From contig JAEWDM010000021.1 of the NCBI GenBank assembly GCA_023390115.1, positions 103,960 to 167,959 on the forward strand: 64,000 bases of DNA. The letters are read 5' to 3'. The notes beneath the pieces were generated by a model. The model worked only from the letters and a program-made list of their open reading frames with translations. It was not told the origin of the DNA and ran no database searches. Both the position numbers and the translations under genes were made by a program. Source of the DNA: Bacillota bacterium (lineage in GTDB: Bacteria; Bacillota; Clostridia; Acetivibrionales; DSM-27016). Shown one piece after another: positions 8,792 to 17,384 of this stretch. The first letter of the stretch is position 1; each line of letters opens with the position of its first letter.

Positions 8792-8977
8792 GCAAACAAA
8801 AACTAACGATACCTAACAATACTAAATAAATATTTGACAATAATTGTATAGTGAAATATTTGACGGAACCTCATGCAATAATTAGATTTGGAAAGGCTGT
8901 ACTTATACAAATTACTGCGAAATTAGCGGACTCAATATTTAAGTATGAAAGATTTAAAATAAATAATTGCAAATATC

Positions 8978-9005
8978 TTGACAGGATAATTAATAGTGAT
9001 ATAAT
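8978..9005 (+). promoter_or_regulatory. Strong candidate promoter of the nitrogenase-like operon
   Basis: TTGACA at 8978-8983 and TATAAT at 9000-9005 are separated by 16 bases. It is the best promoter between the helicase and the nitrogenase-like gene, and it points toward the latter. Confidence 0.7.
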
Positions 9006-9242
9006 AAAATCATACAAAAACTAATAAAAACTAACAAAATACATTTAAAATTTCCGGGAAGAATTAAATACTTATATTTTGTGATGGTAATGACTGCCAT
9101 ACAACTATATGGAAAAAACTTAAAACATGCCTGAGGTTTCTTGTCAACCCACGTCTGCTTGTAAGAATCTCATGTCTTAAATACGCTTTATAATGACAAA
9201 ACAATAAAGAGGGATATGCTTGTTTGGAAATGAGGTATGAAG
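9006..9242 (+). other. Long 5' leader of the nitrogenase-like operon
   Basis: If transcription starts near 9012, the untranslated leader is about 230 bases. I see no cobalamin, molybdenum-cofactor, T-box or other known riboswitch core. It holds the near-repeats ACTAATAAAA/ACTAACAAAA and a 14-codon mini-ORF at about 9092-9136 of unknown meaning. The stretch 8508-8977 upstream holds only the palindrome and no recognisable gene. Confidence 0.35.
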
Positions 9243-10754
9243 ATGGAGTACAGTTTGAGAGATTACTATAAAGCTCTGTATTTTTCCGGAATATATTCCT
9301 CCCCTCACCGTTATGGATACAGCGGAAAGCTTGCCGGAGCAATGTACGCCATAGGAGAGGTGCGGGATGCGGTGCCCGTTATCCATGGGCCGGCGGGCTG
9401 TGGGTTTCATTACAAATATATATGCAGAAGAGGTTATCTTCCGGAGTACAATGCCCAATGCACAGGGCTTAAGGAAAGAGATATCATATTTGGAGGAGCC
9501 GGCAGGCTGCGTTCTGCCATATTGGAAACGGTAAGAAGGTATGCACCCGCAATGATAGCCGTTATACCCGCCGTGTCTGTTGATATGATCCATGATGAAA
9601 TAGACAATGTGGTTGACAGCTTGAGGAGTGTTGCAGGCTGCAGGGTCATATCAGTAAAGTCAGAAAAATTTTCCCATGTTGACAAAAGAAATAGAAAAAG
9701 CATACTGGAGCAGCGTGCAAAAAATTGGGACAACCCCCATTTTAAAAAGGATTTTGATTTTACAGGGTGCGGGTTTGCAGAAGCAATGAAGGCTATGGTT
9801 GAGAATATTATGGAAACGCAGGAGGTGGATAAAGTCTCTGTAAATATTTGCGGCCTTGCATGGGGATTAGGGGGAAGCGCCATTGCCAGGGGAGTGGAAC
9901 GGGAGCTTAATGAATTGGGTATACGGGTCAATTCCTATATTCCAAACTGTACTACCCGCGAAATTGTCAAAGCACCGGCGGCAGGGCTGAATATTATAAG
10001 CAGAAGAACGGAGTGGGCCGAGAAGATGAGGGAGGTTTTTGGAACGGAATATTTTCATATGAATTCCTTTAATTTTTATAGAGGGCCGGAAGGTATTGAG
10101 CGATTTTATCTTCAGATATCCGAAAGGCTGGGAATAAGAAAGAGGATTCAAATGCTCATATCCTTAAAAAGGCGCAATACACTGGAAAAATTAAATGAGG
10201 TGAGGGAGTACTTTAAAGGGTTTAGATTTGCTCTTTATACTTCATCGTATAATGATCTGCCCTACATTATTGAAAAGTATGAAAAGGATTTGGGAATTCC
10301 ACTGGCGTGTGTATGCGTTGATATGAGAAGGGAGGATCTGGAACTGGATGGGATTTCCGAAGAAACCCGCAAAATTTTGATAAAAAATATCCGACAGGCA
10401 CTTTCAAAAACAGGCAGCAGGGCGGAGCTTCTGCTCAACGCATCTCATGAGGTGATTAGGGAGGCTCTTGGAGAAGCTGATTTTGTAATAGACGAGGATG
10501 GCTTTAATGGCAAGCCGGCAGGTATAAAATCCTTGCAAGGTGTGGGAAATGTCATGCCAATGGATTTTATGGGCTTTGAAAAGCTGGTATTCGATCTTGC
10601 GCAAAGAATTAAAAAGGCGCCCCCACATGACAGCCTGCTTATTGAAAGATTCCAATACCAGCCCGGAAACTATCCCATGCTTAATGACCCCAACATGGCC
10701 GGGTCCCGCAAAATGTGGGAAAAAATGTGGTTGCAGAGGAGGTGCGGGATATGA
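9243..10754 (+). CDS. Nitrogenase component 1-like subunit A (P-cluster ligands mostly lost)
   Basis: About 503 residues of the nitrogenase component 1 superfamily (NifD/K/E/N, BchN/B, CfbD). It shows VIHGPAGCGFHY (Cys53), ERDIIFGGAGRL and the Rossmann-like halves (VSVNICGLAWGLGGSAIARG; APAAGLNIISRR). Of the three P-cluster-type cysteine positions, only the HGPxGC one remains. The position 25 residues earlier is Gly28 and the third is about Val111. The NifD Cys that binds FeMo-cofactor is replaced in LNIISRR. It is therefore not a N2-fixing NifD and the substrate is unknown. The start at 9243 has GAGG 7 bases upstream; ATG 9237 is an alternative. It overlaps the next gene by 4 bases (ATGA), so translation is probably coupled. 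Confidence 0.85.
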   Translation: MEYSLRDYYKALYFSGIYSSPHRYGYSGKLAGAMYAIGEVRDAVPVIHGPAGCGFHYKYICRRGYLPEYNAQCTGLKERDIIFGGAGRLRSAILETVRRYAPAMIAVIPAVSVDMIHDEIDNVVDSLRSVAGCRVISVKSEKFSHVDKRNRKSILEQRAKNWDNPHFKKDFDFTGCGFAEAMKAMVENIMETQEVDKVSVNICGLAWGLGGSAIARGVERELNELGIRVNSYIPNCTTREIVKAPAAGLNIISRRTEWAEKMREVFGTEYFHMNSFNFYRGPEGIERFYLQISERLGIRKRIQMLISLKRRNTLEKLNEVREYFKGFRFALYTSSYNDLPYIIEKYEKDLGIPLACVCVDMRREDLELDGISEETRKILIKNIRQALSKTGSRAELLLNASHEVIREALGEADFVIDEDGFNGKPAGIKSLQGVGNVMPMDFMGFEKLVFDLAQRIKKAPPHDSLLIERFQYQPGNYPMLNDPNMAGSRKMWEKMWLQRRCGI

Positions 10755-11929
10755 CTGTATCAGGGGGGTGCAAGCTGTTTGGTGCATACAGAACGGTTAT
10801 AGGTGTTAAAGATGCCGCTGTTCTGATACATTCAACCGTTGGCTGTAATTGGGGAACCAGCACCTTCCATATTACCTCCCGGCAGAATGATATCAGGCAG
10901 GCGTCAAGCGTGCTGTATGAAGAGGATATAATTTACGGAGGCAGGTCTTCACTTGAAAGAGCTCTTGAGAATATGGCAGGGCTGTACGACTGCGCGGCAG
11001 TTTTTGTCCTGACGGGCTGTGTGGCTGAAATAATGGAGGATGATATTGAAGGATTTATTAAGAGCTTTTCCTTCCCTAAGCCGGTCATTCTGGTCAAGGC
11101 GGCAGGCTTTAAGGGCGATATGGATTCGGGTGTGGAGGATGCTGTTAAGACGCTGATTGACCGTATGGACAAAAGGAAAAGAAGAAAAGATTCCATAAAT
11201 ATTGTGGGGATTTTCTCTGATGATTTTAAATGTGATGAGGATCTAAGCTCTATTAAAAGGCTGCTCGGGGAAAAAATCGAGATAAACTCAGTATTGCCCT
11301 ATGACAGCTATGCAGCAATGCTTAATGCTCCTGCCGCTTCTTTAAATGTAATATTTAAAGGATTTGAATATATAGGGGTGCAGATGGAACAAAATTTCGG
11401 CATTCCTTATGTTGTGGCAGATTATCCATACGGGATAGGGGGGAGCAGAAGCTTTGCCACTAAGGTTAATTCCGCCCTGGGACACACCGGAATGGATTTT
11501 TTAAATACTATGGAAAGCGATGCTGTTAAAAGACTGGAGAGGGCATATGAGTATGTACATAATTTATATGGAATGCCTGCTGCGGTGAAAGGAGATCCTG
11601 CAAGAGCAAATGCCCTTAAGAATTTTCTTGAAAACGAGCTGGGCATGAATGTAAAGGTCTTCCAAAACAGCTCCTCTGGCGGCAAAGCGGATGACTTCGA
11701 AGAGGCTGTTGCAATCTCGGACGCTGTTATTGTTTTTGGATCTTCCTATGAGAGAGGAGTGGCGGATAATCTGAATATTCCTCTAATACGCTACGCTTAT
11801 CCAATTTTTGATTCAATAAGCATTGGCAACCGCAGCTATGCGGGCTTTGAAGGAGCTGTAAACATGGTGGAGGATATGGTTAACGCTTCCATGACTATAG
11901 GCTATAAAAGGGATGGGATGTATGGATAA
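10751..11929 (+). CDS. Nitrogenase component 1-like subunit B (all three cluster cysteines kept)
   Basis: 392 residues starting at ATG 10751 after AGGAGGTG. The protein keeps the complete cysteine set of a P-cluster/4Fe-4S half: Cys7 (SGGCKLFGAY), Cys32 (HSTVGC), exactly 25 residues later as in NifK, and Cys90 (VLTGCVAEIMEDD). EEDIIYGG and APAASLNVIF are further family blocks. Together with subunit A the dimer interface would offer three Cys plus one Cys, compatible with a [4Fe-4S] cluster as in DPOR-like enzymes rather than an 8Fe P-cluster (inference). The C-terminal domain is short. The 3' end overlaps the ABC permease start by 8 bases, which ties this enzyme to the importer. Confidence 0.86.
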   Translation: MTVSGGCKLFGAYRTVIGVKDAAVLIHSTVGCNWGTSTFHITSRQNDIRQASSVLYEEDIIYGGRSSLERALENMAGLYDCAAVFVLTGCVAEIMEDDIEGFIKSFSFPKPVILVKAAGFKGDMDSGVEDAVKTLIDRMDKRKRRKDSINIVGIFSDDFKCDEDLSSIKRLLGEKIEINSVLPYDSYAAMLNAPAASLNVIFKGFEYIGVQMEQNFGIPYVVADYPYGIGGSRSFATKVNSALGHTGMDFLNTMESDAVKRLERAYEYVHNLYGMPAAVKGDPARANALKNFLENELGMNVKVFQNSSSGGKADDFEEAVAISDAVIVFGSSYERGVADNLNIPLIRYAYPIFDSISIGNRSYAGFEGAVNMVEDMVNASMTIGYKRDGMYG

Positions 11930-12950
11930 CAGAACAAATTATAAAATAGTGACGTACAGAAAGAAGCTTGTGTGCATATGTCTGCTTGCAATGGTTACAA
12001 TCAGCTTTATTGTGGATATTTCAACCGGGGCCGCACAGCTTCCCATATCTGAGGTAGTAAAGTCATTGCTCAATCCTGATTCGGTCAGCAGCAAAACAAA
12101 TATTATTGTGAGGATTATAAGGCTGCCCATCGCCGCAATGGCTCTGCTGGTCGGTTCATGCCTTGCCATAGCGGGAATGCAAATGCAGACAATACTGAAT
12201 AATTCTCTGGCAAGTCCATATACTCTGGGAATTTCGTCTGCTGCCTCCTTTGGAACTGCGCTGTCTTTAATCTTCGGGCACTCCATACTTCCTGAAATAG
12301 TGCAGAATTTTGCAACGCCTGTATTTGCCTTTATTTTTTCTCTAGGTTCATCTATGCTGATTTATACAATAGCAAAGTTTCGTAAGGACAGGGCCACCAT
12401 TATTTTAACGGGAATTGCAATCAGCTTTCTGTTTTCCTCTCTTAACTCCATACTGACATATTTTGCAAAGGATGAGGTTTTAAGGGGAATATCCAGTTGG
12501 GCACAGGGAAATATTTTAGGTGCTACCTGGCAAAAAAACACTATTGTTTTTGGGGTGGCGGTTATTGTCATACCATTTCTTATAAAGGACTCATGGAAGC
12601 TTACGGCGCTGTGCATGGGCGATGGCACTGCCAAATCGCTTGGGGTGCAGGTTGAAAGGCTGAGGACCAAGGTGCTTATATTGACGGCTGTAATAACATC
12701 TGTAGCTGTATGCTTTGTCGGGACAATAGGCTTTATAGGCCTGGTGGCGCCTTATATAGCCAAGGCTCTGGTCGGAGAAGAGCAGCGATTTTATATCCCC
12801 GCCTCACTGTTTGTCGGTGCGTTTATGCTTTCCATTTCATCCATCCTGAGCAAAACAATTATACCGGGAGGGCAAATTCCCCTTGGTATTATAACCTCAA
12901 TCATAGGCATCCCATTTTTGTTGATGCTGATATTAAAGAAAGGAAGATAG
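11922..12950 (+). CDS. FecCD-type ABC transporter permease
   Basis: 342 residues with about nine to ten hydrophobic segments and FecCD-family signatures: AAQLPISEVVKSLL near residue 35, RLPIAAMALLVGSCLAIAGMQMQTILNNSLASPYTLGISS near residues 68-110, and GFIGLVAPYIAK near 270. The family imports iron-siderophores, heme, cobalamin or related chelates, probably as a homodimer with the next two gene products. ATG 11922 is favoured over 11913 by the AAGGGA spacing. It overlaps the nitrogenase-like gene, so the transport and redox genes are one operon. The ligand is not readable from sequence. Confidence 0.92.
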   Translation: MDNRTNYKIVTYRKKLVCICLLAMVTISFIVDISTGAAQLPISEVVKSLLNPDSVSSKTNIIVRIIRLPIAAMALLVGSCLAIAGMQMQTILNNSLASPYTLGISSAASFGTALSLIFGHSILPEIVQNFATPVFAFIFSLGSSMLIYTIAKFRKDRATIILTGIAISFLFSSLNSILTYFAKDEVLRGISSWAQGNILGATWQKNTIVFGVAVIVIPFLIKDSWKLTALCMGDGTAKSLGVQVERLRTKVLILTAVITSVAVCFVGTIGFIGLVAPYIAKALVGEEQRFYIPASLFVGAFMLSISSILSKTIIPGGQIPLGIITSIIGIPFLLMLILKKGR

Positions 12951-12953
12951 ACG

Positions 12954-13730
12954 GTGAAAAGACTTGAAATTTCAAATTTGAATTACAGCTATTCCTCAAA
13001 ATTTGCTCTTAAGGATATTAATTTATCCTTTGATAATTCTGTTACTGCGGTTATAGGCCCTAACGGAGCAGGCAAGTCCACCATGATAAAATGTATTGCA
13101 AATATTTATAAATGCAGCGGAGACGTATATTATATGAACCGGAAGATAAACCGCAATAATAAAAGCTTTTATTCAAGCAATGTCAGCTACCTTCCCCAGG
13201 CTTCTCAGAGCGATGCTACCATCACTGTCTTTGAAGCCGTGCTGCTGGGTCTTATGAATACACTGGCACTCCGCGTAAGCCCCAAACAGATGGAGGCTGT
13301 GGACAGCATGCTGGAGGCATTTGAGCTGCGGCATCTTGCACAGAGAAGGATATGCGAGCTCAGCGGAGGACAGCTTCAAATGGCACTTATCGCTCAGGCA
13401 GTTATAAAGCGGCCCGGGATACTGCTTCTCGACGAGCCTTTAAACAACCTGGACATTCACAGGCAGTTTGCGCTGATGAGCATGGTATCCTCGCTGTCAA
13501 AGCGGCGTGATATGATTACCGTTATTATCATGCATGACATAAATCTTGCTGCCCGGTATGCTGATAACATAGTGATAATGAATAACGGAAAGCTATATTC
13601 TCAGGGAATGCCCCGCAAAGTCATCACAAGGGAAATGCTGAGGGATATTTACAAAATAGAAAGCAATATTCATATAAGGAATGAAGGATATCCCGTCATT
13701 GAATTTATTGATATCGCAGCAAATTTTTAA
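12954..13730 (+). CDS. FecE/BtuD-type ABC transporter ATP-binding protein
   Basis: 258 residues, GTG start 3 bases after the permease stop. Visible motifs are Walker A GPNGAGKST (about residue 35), Q-loop YLPQAS, signature LSGGQLQMALIAQA, Walker B ILLLDEPLNNLD and the switch histidine IMHDIN. It powers import through the preceding permease. Subfamily sequence features fit the iron-chelate/cobalamin importers, in line with the FecCD permease and the PF01497-type binding protein that follows. Confidence 0.94.
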   Translation: MKRLEISNLNYSYSSKFALKDINLSFDNSVTAVIGPNGAGKSTMIKCIANIYKCSGDVYYMNRKINRNNKSFYSSNVSYLPQASQSDATITVFEAVLLGLMNTLALRVSPKQMEAVDSMLEAFELRHLAQRRICELSGGQLQMALIAQAVIKRPGILLLDEPLNNLDIHRQFALMSMVSSLSKRRDMITVIIMHDINLAARYADNIVIMNNGKLYSQGMPRKVITREMLRDIYKIESNIHIRNEGYPVIEFIDIAANF

Positions 13731-13764
13731 AATATAAGACAATAGCACCAGGAGGGTATAATTT

Positions 13765-14952
13765 ATGAAGCTACAAGGAATTAAAAGGAGCATTTCGGCA
13801 TTATTGGCCGTCCTGCTTCTGCTGACGGCCGCGGGATGCAGCGGAAATACCGCTTCACCGGCTGCCGGCACGGAGGCCGCTTCAACGGGTACTGAAGTAA
13901 AGCAGGAGGTTGCAAAGTATACCGATATGATGGGGCGTGAGGTTGAGCTGAAAAAGGACATACAGAGGATAGCGCTTTTCAGGCCCAGGGACATATTTAC
14001 GCTTGCGGCAATTCTCGGGGAGGATTTGCAGGGCAAGCTGGTTACACTGGGTACCGATTTGAAGACAGACGATATTGACAGCTTTAATAAGCTCTCAGAG
14101 GTTTACAGCGGGCTGGACAGCCTCGTAAACGTCGGAAGTATTTATGATGACTCCATAAACGTTGAAATGCTGCTGGAGCTTGATCTGGATATAATTATTG
14201 TTGACAAGGTGTTCTATGAGTACTATGAGCACACTGCGCTGGACAAAATGATGCAGGCGGGCCTTCCTGTTGTCTTTATAGACTTGCAGACAGATCCGTT
14301 CTATAATGTACAGAAAACCGTCACCCTGCTGGGGGAGATGCTCGGGAAAAAAGATTACACAATTGAAATGGCGGAATATATGAATAAAAGGGTAGACGAC
14401 GTGCTCCAAAGGATTGATTCATTGCTTGCGGCGGGAACTCCTAAGCCTAAGCTGTACTTTGAGCTGGGCAATGTTCCTCCGTCCGAAATGGGAGGAACGA
14501 GGGGAGATACCACAAGCGGGTGGGGACTCACATGGGAGCGGCTCGGTGCGGATAATATAGGTGCCGGCAACGGCAGCAATCCAATGAATCCCGAGCAGGT
14601 TCTTGTTGAAGACCCCGAGGTGATTATTATTGGAGGAGCCAACTGGAACACTCCAGGCATTATGAAGCTGGGCTTTTTTGCAAATGAGAAAACCGCGCGA
14701 GAGCATTTAACACTGTATACACAACGGGAGGGATGGGAGGGTTTGCCGGCAGTAAAAAACGAAAGGGTTAACGCCATTCATTTTCATTATCACGCATATC
14801 CCTACTTCTTTGCTGGTGTACAGGCCACTGCCAAGGCACTGTATCCCGAGGAGTTTGCCGATGTGGACCCCGAGCGGGAAATGCAGGCTTTTTTTGATAA
14901 ATATATGCCGTTCTCATACTCCGGAATACATTCGGTTAAATGGAGCAAATAA
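13765..14952 (+). CDS. Substrate-binding lipoprotein of the FecCD-type importer
   Basis: 395 residues with a lipoprotein signal (positive N-terminus, LLLLTAAGC lipobox, Cys about 29), a Thr/Ala-rich linker, then a class III binding fold: YTDMMGREVELKKDIQRIALF near the N-lobe, LLELDLDIIIVD, EDPEVIIIGG and VKNERVNAIHFHYHAYPYFFAG. The HFHYHAYPYF stretch is rich in His and Tyr and may contact the ligand or a metal. AGGAGGG lies upstream. It captures the substrate outside the membrane for the permease/ATPase pair. Because the operon begins with nitrogenase-like subunits, the ligand could be a metal chelate or a tetrapyrrole-like molecule, which is inference. Confidence 0.9.
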   Translation: MKLQGIKRSISALLAVLLLLTAAGCSGNTASPAAGTEAASTGTEVKQEVAKYTDMMGREVELKKDIQRIALFRPRDIFTLAAILGEDLQGKLVTLGTDLKTDDIDSFNKLSEVYSGLDSLVNVGSIYDDSINVEMLLELDLDIIIVDKVFYEYYEHTALDKMMQAGLPVVFIDLQTDPFYNVQKTVTLLGEMLGKKDYTIEMAEYMNKRVDDVLQRIDSLLAAGTPKPKLYFELGNVPPSEMGGTRGDTTSGWGLTWERLGADNIGAGNGSNPMNPEQVLVEDPEVIIIGGANWNTPGIMKLGFFANEKTAREHLTLYTQREGWEGLPAVKNERVNAIHFHYHAYPYFFAGVQATAKALYPEEFADVDPEREMQAFFDKYMPFSYSGIHSVKWSK

Positions 14953-15182
14953 CCCGTTATCTTAAAAATAAATGGGAACTTTAAAGGATTGAAAACAGGA
15001 AGGTTTTCGGCTGACTGGCAGAAATAAGCATATGTCCTTTCCCCGCAGTCTGTTATCCTTGGGACTTGTATATAAAAACGGTATATAAAAACCTACCGGA
15101 CTTCCGGATTTAATATGGAAAATAAGTATTAATTGATGTATAATGAAACAAAAAATACTTTGACTATATGCGAGGAATTAAA

Positions 15183-16013
15183 ATGGACAGTGCAAATTTA
15201 AGGGACGCTCTTGGCAATGCTGCCAGAATAGTTATAAAGGTGGGTACATCAACCTTAACATATGGTACAGGAAAGGTCAATTTCGGCACTATTGACAAGC
15301 TTGCACGGATAATTTCCGATTTGTCAAATCAGGGCAGAGAGGTTATTCTGGTGACATCCGGCGCTATAGGCGTGGGAGTGGATAAGCTGAAGCTCGCGGA
15401 AAGACCGGCAACCATACCGGAAAAGCAGGCGGTCGCTGCTGTGGGACAGTGTGAGCTTATGCACATGTACAGCAAGTTTTTCATGGATTACGGGCATGTG
15501 GTAGGACAGATTCTCCTTACAAGAGATGTAATAGAAAATGAGCATAGAAGAAGGAATGTAGTCAATACATTTGATATGCTGCTTAAAAAGGGTATAATTC
15601 CAATAGTCAATGAGAATGATTCTATGTCTGTGGAGGAAATAAGGTTTGGAGATAACGACACCCTGTCTGCCATAGTTGCAAAGCTGATTCATGCTGATTT
15701 GCTTATTGTTTTGTCTGATATAGAAGGTTTTTATGACGGAGATCCCAGAAAAAATCCCGATGCAAAAATGATTTCGGTCATAGAGGAAATAACCGAGGAG
15801 GTTGAAAAAAGCGCCGGGGGGGCAGGAACAAGGAGAGGGACGGGCGGTATGATAACCAAGCTTTTCGCGGCAAAAATCGCTACTTTCGCGGGTATAGACA
15901 TGGTGATTGCCAGCGGCAAAAATCCTGATATAATAATGGATATAATTAGTGGAAGTAATGTAGGGACTCTTTTTGTCTCAAGGAAGGAGTGTAAGGCCCA
16001 TGAAAATAAGTGA
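15183..16013 (+). CDS. proB: Glutamate 5-kinase (short form without PUA domain)
   Basis: 276 residues with amino-acid kinase motifs: VIKVGTSTLTYGTGKVN, VTSGAIGVGVDKL, VNENDSMSVEEIRFGDNDTLSA, LSDIEGFYDGDPR and GTGGMITKLFAAKIA. It phosphorylates glutamate at the start of proline synthesis. The C-terminal PUA domain of the longer ProB proteins is absent. ATG 15183 is preferred over ATG 15168 because GAGG at 15172-15175 fits only the former. The 3' end overlaps proA by 14 bases. No T-box or other riboswitch core was seen in the 230-base gap upstream. Confidence 0.95.
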   Translation: MDSANLRDALGNAARIVIKVGTSTLTYGTGKVNFGTIDKLARIISDLSNQGREVILVTSGAIGVGVDKLKLAERPATIPEKQAVAAVGQCELMHMYSKFFMDYGHVVGQILLTRDVIENEHRRRNVVNTFDMLLKKGIIPIVNENDSMSVEEIRFGDNDTLSAIVAKLIHADLLIVLSDIEGFYDGDPRKNPDAKMISVIEEITEEVEKSAGGAGTRRGTGGMITKLFAAKIATFAGIDMVIASGKNPDIIMDIISGSNVGTLFVSRKECKAHENK

Positions 16014-17295
16014 GATGGCGGCAAAGGTAAAGGAGGCGTCCATAAAGCTTTCTGCAATCGACGGGAATACTAAAAATAAGGCTCTTTTAAACATTGCTGC
16101 GCTGCTTGCCGAAAAGAAAGAGGAAGTAATCCATGCCAATAAAATTGACCTTGAAAATGCCCGGAAGGAAAACCTCGCGGCTCCTTTGCTGAAAAGGCTG
16201 ACCTTTAACGAGGCTAAGATAGGTGACGTTATCGAAGGAATAAACAGCCTTGCAGAGCTTGAAGAGCCTGTGGGCAAGACGCTGCTTTCAACTGAGCTGG
16301 ACGAGGGATTGGAGCTGTACAGGGTTACATGCCCGATAGGTGTTGTAGGAATAATTTTTGAGTCCAGGCCGGATGCTCTGGTGCAGATATCCACCTTATG
16401 CTTAAAGAGCGGAAACGGCGTGCTTTTAAAGGGAGGCTCGGAGGCCAGGGAAACAAACAGAATATTGACCGGAATAATTATTGCCGCAACCGTAAAGGCC
16501 GGGATTCCGGGCGATTGGGTAAAGCTGCTTGAGACCAGGGCCGATGTGAATGAAATGCTCAAAATGGATGAGTATATAGATCTTCTTATACCAAGAGGCT
16601 CCAATGAGTTTGTAAGAAATATAATGGACAATTCGAGAATTCCCGTTATGGGGCATGCCGACGGCATTTGCCACTGCTATGTGGACGAAACCGCCGACAT
16701 AGCGGCTGCCGTCAGCATTGTAAATGACTCAAAGACGCAATATGTGGCGGTATGCAATGCGCTTGAAACGCTGCTGGTGCATGAGAGGATTGCGCCCGCG
16801 TTTTTGCCTGGGCTTAAAAGTGAGCTCGACAAGAAAAATGTTGAGCTGCTGGGATGTCCAAGGACCTGTGCTATAATACCCGCCGCTCCCGCCGGTGAAA
16901 AGGATTGGGCAACGGAATATCTGGACTATAAGTTATCCATAAAGCTGGTGGCAGGTATTGATGAAGCAATAGATCATATAAACAGCTATGGCTCAGGGCA
17001 TACGGACAGCATAATTACTGCCGACAGGCAAAGGGCCGCGCGCTTTATGGCTCTTGTGGATTCGGGAAATGTTTTCTGGAACTGTTCCACAAGGTTCAGC
17101 GACGGCTTTCGCTACGGCTTTGGGGCAGAGGTGGGAATAAGCACAGGCAAGCTTCACGCAAGAGGGCCTGTAGGACTTGAGGGGCTTTTAAGCTATAAAT
17201 ACCTTCTCATAGGGGATGGGCATATAGTGGAGGACTATTCCCGCAAGGAAAAAACCTTTAAGCACAGGAGACTTAATAAGAAGTTTCAGATATAG
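16000..17295 (+). CDS. proA: Glutamate-5-semialdehyde dehydrogenase (gamma-glutamyl phosphate reductase)
   Basis: 431 residues. ProA blocks are clear: CPIGVVGIIFESRPDALVQI near residue 110, LKSGNGVLLKGGSEA, LIPRGSNEFVRNIMDNSRIPVMGHADGICH, the catalytic-Cys region QYVAVCNALETLLVH, and the C-terminal NCSTRFSDGFRYGFGAEVGIS. It reduces gamma-glutamyl phosphate with NADPH, the second step of proline synthesis. The start at ATG 16000 lies inside the end of proB with AAGGAAGGAG upstream, so the two are translationally coupled. Confidence 0.97.
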   Translation: MKISEMAAKVKEASIKLSAIDGNTKNKALLNIAALLAEKKEEVIHANKIDLENARKENLAAPLLKRLTFNEAKIGDVIEGINSLAELEEPVGKTLLSTELDEGLELYRVTCPIGVVGIIFESRPDALVQISTLCLKSGNGVLLKGGSEARETNRILTGIIIAATVKAGIPGDWVKLLETRADVNEMLKMDEYIDLLIPRGSNEFVRNIMDNSRIPVMGHADGICHCYVDETADIAAAVSIVNDSKTQYVAVCNALETLLVHERIAPAFLPGLKSELDKKNVELLGCPRTCAIIPAAPAGEKDWATEYLDYKLSIKLVAGIDEAIDHINSYGSGHTDSIITADRQRAARFMALVDSGNVFWNCSTRFSDGFRYGFGAEVGISTGKLHARGPVGLEGLLSYKYLLIGDGHIVEDYSRKEKTFKHRRLNKKFQI

Positions 17296-17312
17296 GACGG
17301 TACCTTTCTTCC

Positions 17313-17374
17313 TGACAAAAGGCCGGTGCGAAGTATATCACGGACATAATATGCTTTGCACCGGCCTTTTGTCA
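17313..17374. terminator. Bidirectional terminator between proA and alr
   Basis: TGACAAAAGGCCGGTGC at 17313-17329 pairs perfectly with GCACCGGCCTTTTGTCA at 17358-17374. T- and A-rich arms allow use from both strands between these convergent genes. Confidence 0.85.
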
Positions 17375-17384
17375 TATGCGTTCA

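Noticed and set aside
8508..8840. An N-terminal extension of about 110 codons on the DEAD-box helicase.
   Set aside because: It runs through the palindrome and has no helicase-like character; the true start at 8507 has a proper ribosome site.
8846..9030. An open frame of about 57 codons upstream of the nitrogenase-like operon.
   Set aside because: There is no ribosome site or recognisable domain, and it overlaps the consensus promoter.
9092..9136. A 14-codon ORF in the leader that faintly resembles the start of NifH (YGK).
   Set aside because: It is too short, lacks the GKGGIGKST loop and has no good ribosome site, so it is not a NifH remnant I can defend.
9243..11929. True nitrogenase NifDK.
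   Set aside because: The cofactor-binding Cys and most P-cluster ligands of the first subunit are missing, and no nifH, nifE or nifN gene is present.
14953..15182. A possible proline T-box or other riboswitch before proBA.
   Set aside because: The T-box sequence AGGGTGGNACC and its terminator are not present.
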